Shown: positions 10,161 to 20,521, counted from the stretch's first letter. The stretch is 47,873 bases of DNA from Scleroderma bovista (GCA_037178675.1 JAYMGJ010000732.1:1-47873); one strand, 5' to 3'. A program made the numbers and translations. Notes: generated by a model from the sequence alone, not told the origin.

Positions 10161-10827
10161 CTATACCAATCTAGAATCCTTTTGCGTGTTCTCCTGCTCC
10201 TGCTGCTTTGTTCTCGTCAGCTGTGACAATAAATTCCATAGCTTTGGGGTGCCTGTGCCCATCTCCATGCACCCACAATAAGCATTTGTGAAATCCACAA
10301 GGGACTTCGATGTGAGCGAGCTTTCCGTGAGGTTGCGCATGAGCACTTGCGATGACAGCTGAAGTGAGGCAAGTTCGCGTGCACAAATATCTTGCGTTTG
10401 CTGTAACACGAAGGCTTCAATGTGCTTTCTACCTCCCATTGCTTGGACATCGTGCGACTCTTGAACATGCATGGGGGACAACCACCTCTCAAGGATGTGA
10501 GGGAGTTCTTTGCTCACCATCAATCCGGTGTGCTCGGATCGGATCGTCGGATCCACGATACACCCTGGATCCCCCCCAGCTCAGATAGTCAAGGAATAAA
10601 GGCAGGTTCAGTCTGACTTTATCCATCTCAGCCAGAACTGACCTGACGCGCACCGCAATGCTGTCAGTGTACTCATGCTGCCTTTCACGCAGATACTGCG
10701 TCGTGGCTATCTGGATGGGAGGGTTTTGAGGCAGTGGCATGGATGGTAGATGCGGAGCTGATGGCTGTGGGGGTGGCTTGAAGTCGAGGGATGTATCACT
10801 ATTGAATTCGTCACTGGAATCCATCAT
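10161..10827 (-). pseudogene. DUF6589-type gene, 5' fragment with a frameshift
   Basis: The fragment starts at the ATG at 10827 and shows family blocks: MDKVRLNLPLFLDYLSWG, TGLMVSKELPHILERW, and the LWNLLSQLTRTKQQEQENT region that precedes the DUF6589 core. The first and second blocks are in different frames. The shift coincides with a run of seven G residues (plus-strand C run near 10571-10577) right after the LSWG codons, and removing one G from the reading restores a family-like SWGDPGC continuation. The gene ends abruptly at about 10161, next to the truncated helicase. Identification as DUF6589 N-terminus rests on remembered family patterns, not on a search. Confidence 0.65.
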
Positions 10828-10869
10828 GTCGTGCGCGATCAGAGGGTGAGATTTGAAGGCTGATTGTCA

Positions 10870-11009
10870 CGCTTGTGACTCGATCCTCTCTAGTCACACC
10901 GAAAGTCACCAGACATTCTGGGTGACATATGAGCTGCTGATGCGCTCATTCTGCCCATATTGGGCAGTCACCCCCAGAACAGAGGGTTGCGAGACTAATC
11001 AACTAGGCT
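10870..11009 (-). repeat. Right inverted repeat of the RecQ/DUF6589 element
   Basis: This is the reverse-complement partner of 9264-9400. Similarity fades at the inner end just before the minus-strand ATG at 10827 and at the outer end near the AACTAGGCTA sequence. Confidence 0.8.
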
Positions 11010-11454
11010 ACATTTCGTGCAGAGAGCTCATTTCCTATATTGCCTATTTGGGCACAACTCACGATGCACTCTCAAAGTCGAGAACACAGAGTGCATTCTG
11101 AAGTTGAATTGCCCAGGCATCCAGATCGATGGAAGGCAATTAGTGTCGATAGTATCGGCGTATTCGTGCCTGAGAATGAGTCTGTTGAGAAAGCAGGTTG
11201 CATCAGCAAACCAACCCTCCCCTGGACAGCACTGGACAGTACTGGCCAGTTACCCCAGAGCCCCAGCTACTCCTAGCAAGGTACCTAACTGGCTAGCACT
11301 GTCCAGACTGTCCCAGTAGTACTATCAACAGCATCCATATTACCTTTACTGCCTGTACTTGAAACTTTTCAAGCACTCAATTCATTCAATGTTAATGTTA
11401 ACCAATTTATATTAATTCAATAAACTACAGAACAAAGACTAAGTATTATATATA

Positions 11455-11975
11455 CCGAGGTGGTTGTCGTCGTCGTCGATGGCCGCAATGTCGACGCAGG
11501 TGATGGGGGTAGTGGCGGCGACCGCGGCGAGGTGGTCATTGTTATCGTCGTCGTCGCTGGTGGTGGGGTGGGTCGTCGTCGTCGCGTCGTCGATGCTGCT
11601 GGTGGGGTGGTCGTGTCATCGTCGACGCTGGTGGTGGGGTGGTGGTTGTCGTTGGTGGTGGTGTCCGTGGCGTCGTTGTGGCCATTGGTGGTGGTCGTCG
11701 CGTCGTTGACGCTGCTGGTGGGGTCGTCGTCGACGAGGCTGGTGGTGGTGGCGGTCGCGTCGTCGACGTTGGTGGTGGTGGCCACGTTGTCGTTGTCGAC
11801 GCTGTTGGTGGTGGTGGTCGCGTCGTCGTCGACGGTGGTGGGGTGGTGGTGGTCGCGTTGACGGTGGTGGTGGTGGTCGACGTTGGTGGGTGGTGGCCAC
11901 GTCGTCGTCGACGGTGGTGGGTGGTGGTGGTCGCGTTGACGGTGGTGGTGGTGACTGTCGGGTGGTGGTCGACGG
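11455..11975 (+). repeat. G/T-rich trinucleotide arm of element A
   Basis: This is an irregular array of GTC, GTG and GGT triplets (GTCGTCGTCGTC, GGTGGTGGTGG). Open frames here encode only low-complexity Val or His/Arg/Thr runs and are not credible genes. Confidence 0.85.
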
Positions 11976-12097
11976 ATGAAGAGAATGAGAATGAGAGACT
12001 TCAAATTTTCAAGTATGTGTGTGCGTGTGTTTGTGTAACGATTATATCAGCATATTGAACTATCAACATTTCCTAATAGTATTTACCGCGTCACTAC

Positions 12098-12578
12098 ACG
12101 CCTCGCCCACAGCCACCGTCACCACCAGCATCGTCGACAACCACCACCACCACCAGCAGCGTCGTCGACCAGACGATGACGACGACAGCTAGGCCACCAC
12201 CACCGCTCCACCACCAGCGTCGACGGCCACCACCAACATGAGGGCAACAACGGCCCCACCACCAATGTCGTCGAGGTGGCCACCGATGACGATGACCCCC
12301 ACCGTCAACGTCGTCGCCGTGGCCATCAACACTGACCACAACGACAACGACAACGACCCCGCCACCACCCCCAGCGTCGACGGCGGCGACGCGACCACCC
12401 ACATCCCAAGCGTCGACGGCGACGGTGCAACGGCGTGACGACGGGATGACTCCCATCCCAGCGTCATCCGACAATGATGCCCCCGACGCCCACCAACCTC
12501 CCAGCCACAGCAACGCTGGCCATCGCGCCAGCGCAGCGTCGACGATCGCCCTCCCCTGCGTTCGACAACCACGGGCCC
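12098..12578 (+). repeat. A/C-rich complementary arm of element A
   Basis: This is a mirror of the left arm: CACCACCACC and GACGACGAC triplets that can pair with it to form a long imperfect hairpin around the spacer at about 11976-12097. Confidence 0.8.
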
Positions 12579-12798
12579 GGTCGTATAAATATATTATTTA
12601 GTCATTTGTGATTAGCACTCTAGTTTTCTTTAGTCCTAATATACTTTTTTTTTCTCTACTGAATATTTGAATCGAGTGACAACCAGACTGGCACTCCAGG
12701 AGTCTGACAGACTGGCACAGAGTCGGACAGGCTGGGCGGTCGGCTAAGCGCTGTCAAGTGCTGTCAGCTCGGCTAATCAGAAGGGCTGGTTTGCTGAT

Positions 12799-13260
12799 TT
12801 GAATTGCCCTCTTGATGCGGGCAGTTATCTTCACTGTGTGCACTGTCAACTGATGATGACGACGGCCATCCACCAGCCTGTTGTCCAGCGATGACAACAA
12901 CCGTATCCCCACCATTGTCCAAGGTGCTGTCGAGTGTGACCGGCAGGTGTACTGAATTTGCAAATGTACCCTAAAGTAGAAATGGTCAAAGCGCGGGAAA
13001 TGATCAGTAAGAACTGTACAGTACCCATGTTATATATAAACCCTCCTGGAAGGAACTGTTTAGGTTCTTCACTCTTGTCTGTGACTTCGATCTTCGAGTT
13101 GAAGCTGGGTCAGGTAGGTTACTGTTACACTGAATCGGGTTGGAGCAGGGTCAGGTAAGTTACATTTCATTGGATCAGGGTTAGGTAAGTTGCATTTCGC
13201 CGGATCAGCTAAGTTGCTATTGTTTATCTCATATGGTAATTGCATGAGGTAAGTCACTAA
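12799..13260. repeat. Intergenic DNA with degenerate short repeats
   Basis: No gene is visible. A TATATATAAACC box lies at about 13032. From about 13104 to 13220 a motif like GGGTCAGGTAAGTT recurs four times with spacings of about 27-43 bp, each resembling a splice donor. The stretch ends with the TAA target copy (13258-13260) of the Harbinger element. Confidence 0.5.
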
Positions 13261-13344
13261 GGGTCAGTTTGGACACCGTGAATGCTTCATTCAAAATTCA
13301 GAAATCAAATATTCAACAGTCACATGATCTATGCACGTGACATG
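13261..13344 (+). repeat. Left terminal inverted repeat of the Harbinger element
   Basis: 84 bp matching the right end (18670-18753) with a single difference (T at 13283 against C). It contains a GTCACATGAT ... GCACGTGAC pair that is itself partly inverted. Confidence 0.95.
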
Positions 13345-13393
13345 GCAACAGTGGCTGTGGTGGTTGTCATCCAGTTTGCCCTCGCCCCTCATC

Positions 13394-14718
13394 ATGTCCA
13401 GCTCCTCTGGACGCTCTAATCGCTCCCTGCGATCCAAAGGAGCTCCTGAACCCATTGATCCGATAACTTCCGAAAAGGCAACTCGGAGGAAGGCTGCAGC
13501 AAGGTGGGAGGCCGAAGAAGAATATGCCTTGGTGCTTTATTTGGAGCAACAAATAGCCGGAGCTGGGGACGGAGTAAACTTTGCAAAGAAACACTTCGCC
13601 GGTGCTGCTCAACACTTGAAGGATACCTTCACAGTGAAGCGAGGTGGTGAGAAGACTGCCAGTGCTTGCCATACAAAGTGGGGGAACATAAGTGTGATTT
13701 CTTATCTATGCGCTATCTAGGGTGCTACTGATGAAATCTTACAGCTGAGGGATGATTACCAGGCAGTCCTGGCTCTCAAGAACACATCTGGAGTTTCCTG
13801 GTGTGACACCAATGGAGCTGGGATGCTCAAATCGGATCCTATTTGGCAAGGTTATGTCAAGGTATGGCGCTACTGTACTGCATGCAAAAAACACTCATTC
13901 TAGCTCTAACGTAGTCGCACCAACATGCGAAGCGTTTCCGAGATAAGGGCTTCCTCCCCCTTGAGGTTATGGAACGGATAATGCCATCACAAAGCAAGGG
14001 TATGCATATCTTCCGTCCTGGCGGCGCATCCTCCACACCAGCGCCTCCGAGCACAGTAACCCCTCCATCTCCAGTGAATCAGACTCCCGTGGCCACCACC
14101 AGTCGAGCGGTGGCCTCTGCTCACACCATCCAGCCCCCAGTGAATCAGACTCCCGTGGCCACCACCAGTCAAGCGGTGGCCTCTACTCGTGCCATCCAGC
14201 CCTCAACCACACAAGCGCCTCGTGATATTTCAGCTGCACCATCCACACCATCCTCATTCCTTGCGCCTTCAGATCGCGGCTCCAATTCCTCGTCAGTCTT
14301 GACAAGCGTTAGCCGGGGGAAGCGCAAAGCTGGTACCATGTCGGGTGCCGGATCAACTGTGGACAGTGCAGCTTCAGACACATCCCGAAAGCGGATCCGT
14401 GGTCCCTCAGCTACCGCTACTGCACAGATGGAGGGAGTAGAAGTAATGAAGCAAATCTCACAGACGGTGGAAGGCATGTCCAAAGCGTTTGCTTCCTCGG
14501 GCATCACCATCACTACCAACAACATTTTCCAACAAGCCATTGCGGTGCTCACGACTCACGAAGGGGATGTTTCGGTGGACGACTACTTAGACCTCGCTGA
14601 GTATCTCACTACGCCGGCTAATAAACAACAGGTGACTATTTTTGCTGGTTTAGGGCATGTAGCCCGCAAACGTTGGCTGGAGAAACGCCTTGCGGAGATG
14701 GCAAAGAAATCTGCTTAG
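13394..14718 (+). CDS. Harbinger Myb/SANT-like DNA-binding protein
   Basis: This is the accessory DNA-binding protein of the Harbinger transposon; in the superfamily such proteins help the transposase bind the ends and enter the nucleus. Proposed exons are 13394-13693, 13745-13861 and 13915-14718, all in phase 0, giving 406 residues. The N-terminal part has the Myb-like helices: ARWEAEEEYALVLYLEQQ, then the ACHTKWGN block, then LRDDYQAVLALKNTSGVSW. A long Pro/Thr/Ser/Val-rich linker follows, and the C-terminal region is helical (EYLTTPANKQQVTIFAGLG). The linker contains a near-exact repeat of about 66 bp (SPVNQTPVATTS motif). No internal stop was found, so it may still be expressed. Confidence 0.8.
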
Positions 14719-15890
14719 TTGTAACATTGTTTTGCCCATGCCGCATGTATCTCATTCCCTGTTTCGCCCCGCCCACTCGTACATTTGGTATGCACATGAA
14801 TTGTAGGCTAGTAAACTACAATTGCAGTAGTGTACATCATGGTAATGGAATACCGCGTTGTGCACACTCTACCAGATAATCTGCCCACATGGACCGTGCG
14901 ATCATATCACGTCGATGGTTTGCACGCACTGTTTCATTCCCCTCCTGTACAACGGGTTCCTCGTGATCATCAATGATTGGAATACTGTCTGACTCATCCG
15001 ACCGCGTCAACACCCAATCAAATTCTGGGTGATTGTACTCCTCAGGGTCAAAGCGGTTGACGAGGTTGTGCAGCGCGCATAAAGCTGCTGGTATACGGGC
15101 TTGCATGTCCATACTATACTCCGGGGGGATGTTGAGGATATGCCATTGGCATTTCAATACTCCAAAGAGGCGTTCAATGATGTTTCAGAGGGCGGCATGT
15201 CGAAGATTGAATAGCTCGCGCTCATTCATTGGCCTATACCACAATTAGATTAGTGCAGGTGTTTCCAAAATGATGACAAGCGTACCTAGTTCTCCCTTGC
15301 CGCCATTCCCTTAAATGGTAGCGCACACCGCGGTATGGAACCAAAAGTGTGTCGCAGGAAGCGAATCCGGCGTCCCCAAGGAGGTACCTATCAGGAGGTA
15401 CCTCAAGGTCATTGGCCACAGCATCCCTCCACAGCGCGCTGTCGGCGACCGATCCATCCCACCCACACAATGAATAGATAACATCAAAATTAAAGTCACA
15501 GGCAAACAAACAATTTTGAGAAAGAAACCCTTTTCGGTTGCGCATGAAAGCATGATCGTCAACCGAAGCAAAGACCTGGATGTGTGAACCATCCACAGCC
15601 CCGATGCACTTGTCAAAAAACTTGAAACGGCAATCCCCAAGAACCTTCTGTGATATTGGCGTGTGCAACGTAGGGAAGTGCACTTGGGCACGGTAGAATT
15701 TTGGGGAAGAAAAGAAGCCTACAAGCTCCTTGAAGTATCTACTGATAGAATAAGCGACAGCAGATGGAACGGTAAAGTTTACTTACCTTGTAATGGTGTC
15801 CGTTGAACGTTGGAACCGCTCGGCGACAAGGCGAGAAGAGAGTCCAGTGACGCATGTGTACAGGAATATCCCCAGCTGCTCTTCCACAGT

Positions 15891-18288
15891 CATCAGGAAA
15901 TCAGTGAGAAATAGATAAAGCATTACCTACCATTTTCATGCATGTCAAGTGTATCCTGCAATGTCATTCTGATGAAGCAGTAGATCAGGCTAGTTAATTC
16001 AGGGTAGCGTAGATAGTGATGACCAGGTATATTCACTTTGGGTGAACATGATCAAGCTTATTCCTCAGCTATATCTGATCACTTTGACTCACAATAGTAG
16101 CCAGGTCCAATTGTCCAACAGAATTTGATCATTTGATCAAGTGTGTCTATTAGTGCATGTTGATAACTTATCAGCAACCCAACCCTCCCCTGTCCAATAT
16201 TGGACAGTTGTCCCAGACTGTTCCAATAGTTCTATTAATGTTTATGTTAATCAATTTATATTTTCAATTTAATATATTATCAATTCAATACAAAAACTAC
16301 AGTACAAACATATATATTCATCTGCGCAGTCGACGAATTACACCGTCTACTTCAATTCAGTTTCTGACAGGTTTGTAAATCGAGTGAGCCCTCCCATTGG
16401 CCAGTGTCACCTCTAAGCAAGTGCTAGCCCATTTATGGGTTGGGAACTGAGGATATAGCCTCGGTTATGGCCAATCCAGTTTCTTGATGTTGGGTCGTAG
16501 ACTACATGGTGGTCAGCGCGCGGCGGTAGCCGCCATCGTCGACGCTGGGGATGGTAGTAGCGGTCGTCGCCGTCGCCGTCGTTGCAGTGGTGGTGGTCAG
16601 TGACACCGGTCGTAGCGGTCGTCGTCGTCGTATTGGGGTGGTCGTCGTCGTCGTCGACGCTGGGGGTGGTGGCCACGTCGTCGCGTTGGTGGTGGTTATC
16701 CCGCCGTCGCGTTGGTGGTGATGGTTGTCGTCGTCGTGGTATTGGTGATGGCTGTCGTCGCCGTTTGGTGGTGGTGGTGGTGGTGGTGGTGGTGGCCGTC
16801 ATCGTCGTCGTCGACGGGGGTGGTGGCCACGTCGTCATCGTCCAAGTGGTGGTGGTGGTGGCCGTCTTCGTTGTCGTCGACGGGGGTGGTGGCCACGTCG
16901 TGAGCCCGTCCAGGTGGTGGTGGTAGTGGCCGCGTCGTCGACGCCGGTGGTAGGTCGTCGTCGTCGTCGTCCAAGTGGCCGTGGGGGTGGTCGCGTCATC
17001 AGGTGGGGTAGTGGGTGGTCGACGCGCAGTGGTCGTGGTCGTGGTCGCATTGGTGGTGGTGGTTGTCGTTGTCGTCGTAGTTGGCGTCGTCGCGTTAGTG
17101 GTGGTCGTCATCGTCGTCGTCGTCGACGGTGGTGGTGGGTGGTCGACGCGTGGTGGTGGTGGTGGTGGTTGAAGAAGATAGAGAGAGTGACGATGGACTT
17201 AGAGAAATTTTTGAAGTGTGCTTGTGTGCGTGTGTTTGTGTCTGATTATATCAGCAGCAACATTTCCTACATAGTATTTACCACTACGCTATTATCACCA
17301 CCACCCTAACGCCAACACCGACCACCAACGCGATGACGCCCACCACGGTCACCAGTCACGACACCAACCACCACCGCCATCACCAGCGTCGTCGACCAAC
17401 GCGAGGACGACGACGACCAGCGTCGACGCCCACCACCGCGCGTCGACCACCATCACTACCAACGCGACGACGACGGCCATCACCACCGTCGTCGCCCACA
17501 AACGCGCCACGATGACAGCCACCACCACCATCAACGCAACGACGGTGGCCATTGCCACCAGCGTCGACCATCACCACCACCACCACCAACGCGTCGACGA
17601 CAACAGCCACCATCACCAGCGACGACGACGGTAGTGGCCACCACCGCGCGTTGACCACCACCACCAACGCGACGACGACAGCCACCGATGACATCCACCA
17701 CCACACGACAACGCCGACGCCGACGCCGCCACTTATTATTTAGTTTATTTAGTATTTAGGACAACTTGTATAAATGAACTATGAATTTTATTTGTCTGAA
17801 TAACTTGGTGTGATCTTTTTTTAATTGATATGCTATTGCTATGTACTCTACTGGAATGACTAGCCAAACTGAACACTAAGCTGAGTCAAAGGGTTAGTTT
17901 GCTGATAGGCCTGAAAAGGGGGTACAAGAGTGTAAAAGTTGATAAGTGGAATGTTATTCTGGCAGGATAGCTATAATTGATTATATGTTGGACACATAAT
18001 GGTAGCAAGATGACCAAGTGATGCAACTCTGTTAGAAGATAGAACCATCAAATATAATGTGTGATAACAAAATGCCATGTCTATCCTGCATTATCTACAA
18101 TGAGTCATTCTGATATACACTTGATCATTGTGCACTAAGGATGTTAATGAGTAATCATACATGCTCAATTATGCTAGTTCAATTGTAAGGGTGTTTAATT
18201 GCTGATATTGAGGTATATTACAATATCACTCTGATGTATGTTTATAATGTGTATCAGGGAATATCATCTCTTCCCCAGTTTCCTGATG
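15891..18288. mobile_element. Element E, inserted in the Harbinger transposase
   Basis: The boundaries are a 10-bp inverted repeat, CATCAGGAAA at 15891 and TTTCCTGATG ending at 18288, flanked by a 2-bp GT on each side. Removing the element and one GT joins the transposase frame exactly (GVT to VEEQLG), which is strong evidence for the borders. Without the nested element B it would be about 660 bp, so it is MITE-like and has no coding capacity. The first 175 bp recur at 39363-39538. The superfamily is unknown. Confidence 0.8.
16170..17906. mobile_element. Foldback element B, nested in element E
   Basis: It has the same design as element A: ends ATCAGCAACCCAACCCT and AGGGTTAGTTTGCTGAT, an AT-rich block, a G/T-rich trinucleotide arm (16503-17172), a short spacer with GTGTGCGTGTGTTTGTGT and CAACATTTCCTA shared with A, then an A/C-rich arm (17283-17730). 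It is non-coding; the open frames are low-complexity Thr/His/Val strings. Its position inside E, itself inside Harbinger, makes it the youngest of the three. Confidence 0.75.
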
Positions 18289-18669
18289 GTTACACCATGC
18301 CATGAATCCCCGACACCGTTCTCCCTCAGGATACGCGTGAGCACAGAAAAGATTTCAAGAGGCACACCAAAATTGATCTTGATGCGCTCGGGATGTCCTG
18401 TCAACAACTCTAGCACCCATGCATGGCCAGTAAGAATAGATGTGTGGTGGGGAATGCGTATTGATGGAATAAAGAGGAGTTGGTAGAAGACTTGGGTGAT
18501 CTGCGTAAGAATGATGGTTAACAAGTCAAGTAAGCGTTTACGGCGAGTGACGAATTCTAGGATTACAGCCTCTAGCTGACCAGGCTCGAGCTGCATTTCC
18601 AGATCGATGTTGATGTCCATAGTTGCAGTTTATCGATGAATCACCGCTGGCTGAGCGCTCACTGTTTGT

Positions 18670-18753
18670 CATGTCACGTGCATAGATCATGTGACTGTTG
18701 AATATTTGATTTCTGAATTTTGAATGAAGCGTTCACGGTGTCCAAACTGACCC
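18670..18753 (-). repeat. Right terminal inverted repeat of the Harbinger element
   Basis: Reverse complement of 13261-13344 with one mismatch, followed by the TAA target copy at 18754-18756. Confidence 0.95.
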
Positions 18754-18859
18754 TAAACTTTATCTCTGAAAATCTGAGCCACAGTGGTTAGCAATTACAT
18801 AATTAATAAATAGTGGTATTTTATGCTTGTTACAACAAAGTCCATAAACTTCATGTTGA

Positions 18860-19268
18860 AAGCCTTATACAGCCATTATCCAACTCATGCAATTCAACCA
18901 ATCTGATAAATCATGTCCCTGTTTAAACTCATGAGAAGTGTGGTCAAATTGTTATCTGACATGAAATGAATGGACATACAGAACTTATAGTTTGTGTATT
19001 ACCATGCCTATCATAATGTGTTAGGTTGCCATCACCTATAATTTTTGTGTCAAGCTCAAAGCCTTATACAACCATATATAACATTATCCAACTTATGATC
19101 AATACAGGGTTCAGCCAATCTGATAAATCATGTCCTTGTTTAAGGACATGAGAAGTGTGATCAAGTGTTATCTGACATAGACTGAATGGGCTTACAGAAC
19201 TGATAGTTTGTGTATTACCATGCCTATCATAATGTGTTAGGTTACCATTACCTAGAAATCTTGCGTGA
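18860..19268. repeat. Tandem repeat, about 199-bp period
   Basis: Two copies start with AAGCCTTATACA at 18860 and 19059, and share AATCTGATAAATCATGTCC, ATAGTTTGTGTATTACCATG and CCTATCATAATGTGTTAGGTT. A third copy begins at 20403 (AAGCCTTATAAGGCC) after the inserted MITE, so the array originally continued. Confidence 0.8.
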
Positions 19269-19274
19269 AGCTTA

Positions 19275-20400
19275 CAGCTGTTACCAAGTATAATGAGAAT
19301 GCGTGATTTTTTTTGAGTTGTGAATTGCTTTTTCCAAATTGGGAACGAGGCCTCAGAGCACCGTATCTACGCATCTATGCTGTCTGCACGCTCGACGCCT
19401 CACCCAATGGACTCATTCAATGACCCTGAGGATTAGGCTGTTGCATGAGTGAACCCACAAGTGTCATGAGTCAGACCCACACCCAACCCGGTGTGAAACC
19501 CGTACCTGCACAATGGGATGAGAAAGTGCACCCTTGGGTATCCAATAGATACCACATTTATTGCAGATGCTAGGAAGCTACTAGTCAACTAGCTAATTGT
19601 TGTTGTAGCCTTTGTCATGCCAGTGTAGACGTGCTGCCGTTGTCATTGTTATCTTCGTCGTGGTGTGGTGTGGACATGCTGCCATCATCGTCTCGCTCTG
19701 GCACTTGCTGTGCACATCCCAATGTTGTCGTCTCATCATGGCATATGTGCCATGGGTGTGCCATTGTACTGCCATGGTCATCATTGTCATCATTGTCCAA
19801 TCTTTGTCGTGCTGGCATGGACGTACCGTCATCATTGTGGCAGCGTGTCACCAGGCCTGGAGACTGCAAGACAGTGACTTACCTTAGGCACAGTAACGTG
19901 ACACGATCGGCTCCTGAGTCGACGGACCGTCACGCGTCACGACTGTACGAGTGACGCTGACTTCAGCAAGGCTGCAAGCCAGAGTGTCAGAGATGACATT
20001 GTTGTCATGTTTGAGAGCGAGCCAGGCAACAACATTGAGATAGAGACCAGATTCTCGAGAAAACAGGTCCTAACAACTTGGATGAGTGCACGAGTGAGAA
20101 TACAAGTCCCCTGGCATTTCAGTGCCGAGCGGTGATGGGGGAACGACACTACTGCCGTGCTCTGCAAAGATCACTTGCCATCAATAGGGACTTGCACACC
20201 TCCGCCTGCCACCCCTCATTCCAGAGTTTCAGAGCAATCTTCGCTGATACAACGGTTCCCCATCGTTGTAGTGAGGCGTCGAGCGGGCAGACAGCGTAGA
20301 TGTATAGATACAGTGCTCTGAGGCCTCGTTCCCAATTTGGAAAAAGCAATTCGCAACTCAAAAAAAAATCACGAATTCTCATTATACTTGGGAACAGCTG
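19275..20400. mobile_element. Mariner-like MITE with 130-bp inverted repeats
   Basis: Inverted ends of about 130 bp start CAGCTGTTACCAAGTATAAT on the left and CAGCTGTTCCCAAGTATAAT on the right, each preceded by TA (19273-19274 and 20401-20402). A TA duplication points to Tc1/mariner-type transposition. The 860-bp interior has no transposase; part of it (19600-19860) is GTC/GTT-rich low-complexity DNA. It split a 199-bp tandem repeat and lies next to the truncated end of SDR copy 1. Confidence 0.82.
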
Positions 20401-20521
20401 TAAAGCCTTATAAGGCCATGCATGACCATCCTTGTTAGATAGTCACATGTTAGACACGGTACTTATTGCAAAGTGCATATACAGCATTATCGGAAAAATT
20501 CAGTCCCAGTGATGGACTTGC

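Larger units (their letters stand above)
9264..11009. mobile_element. Inverted-repeat element with RecQ-like and DUF6589-type gene starts
   Basis: Two inverted repeats of about 140 bp (9264-9400 and 10870-11009) enclose two converging gene fragments. A RecQ-like helicase start is on the plus strand and a DUF6589-type start is on the minus strand. Each start codon lies about 43-49 bp inside its inverted repeat, so each repeat would also act as a promoter. Both genes stop abruptly near a shared junction at about 10110-10175. The simplest reading is an internally deleted derivative of a larger transposon that carried both full genes. I could not define a target-site duplication. Confidence 0.65.
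11202..12798. mobile_element. Foldback element A with trinucleotide arms
   Basis: The ends are inverted: ATCAGCAAACCAACCCT at 11202 and the matching AGGGCTGGTTTGCTGAT ending at 12798. Just inside the left end are several CTGGACAG/CTGTCCAG motifs, and an AT-rich block follows. Then comes a G/T-rich arm (11455-11975), a 110-bp spacer and an A/C-rich arm (12098-12578) that is broadly complementary to the first. There is no credible coding sequence. Element B at 16170-17906 has the same layout, ends and spacer. No clear target duplication was found. Confidence 0.75.
14837..18620 (-). pseudogene. PIF/Harbinger transposase (DDE_Tnp_4, HARBI1-like), interrupted
   Basis: The gene starts at 18620 (MDINIDLEMQ) with the RIPHHTSILTGHAWVLELL block, and is cut after the GVT codons by element E. 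It resumes at about 15890 with VEEQLGIFLYTCVTGLSS. Introns are 15742-15786 and 15234-15285. The DDE core is visible: AVDGSHIQVF, GWDGSVADSALW and YLLGDAGFASCD, then ALCALHNLVNRFDPEE near the C-terminus. A TGA at 15185-15187 interrupts HAAL|NIIER, where the family has Arg, so CGA changed to TGA. The product would be inactive on two counts. The stop is at 14837-14839. Confidence 0.9.
13261..18753. mobile_element. PIF/Harbinger DNA transposon, with nested insertions
   Basis: The ends are near-perfect 84-bp inverted repeats starting GGGTCAGTTTGGACACCG, flanked on both sides by TAA (13258-13260 and 18754-18756), the 3-bp target preference of PIF/Harbinger. Inside are the two genes usual for the superfamily: a Myb/SANT-like DNA-binding protein (+) and a DDE transposase of the DDE_Tnp_4/HARBI1 type (-). 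The total of 5.5 kb includes about 2.4 kb of later nested insertions. The transposase gene is interrupted and carries a nonsense codon, so the copy is not autonomous now. Confidence 0.95.

Noticed and set aside
11417..12058. Open frames coding His/Arg/Thr/Pro or Val/Gly strings
   Set aside because: They are translations of trinucleotide arms in several frames and both strands, with no conserved motif. Similar frames at 12094-12572, 16413-17309 and 17349-17743 were dropped for the same reason.
15891..18288. Very long intron in the Harbinger transposase
   Set aside because: The ends are inverted repeats with a 2-bp duplication, and the left end is found elsewhere in the window, so an insertion explains it better than an intron.
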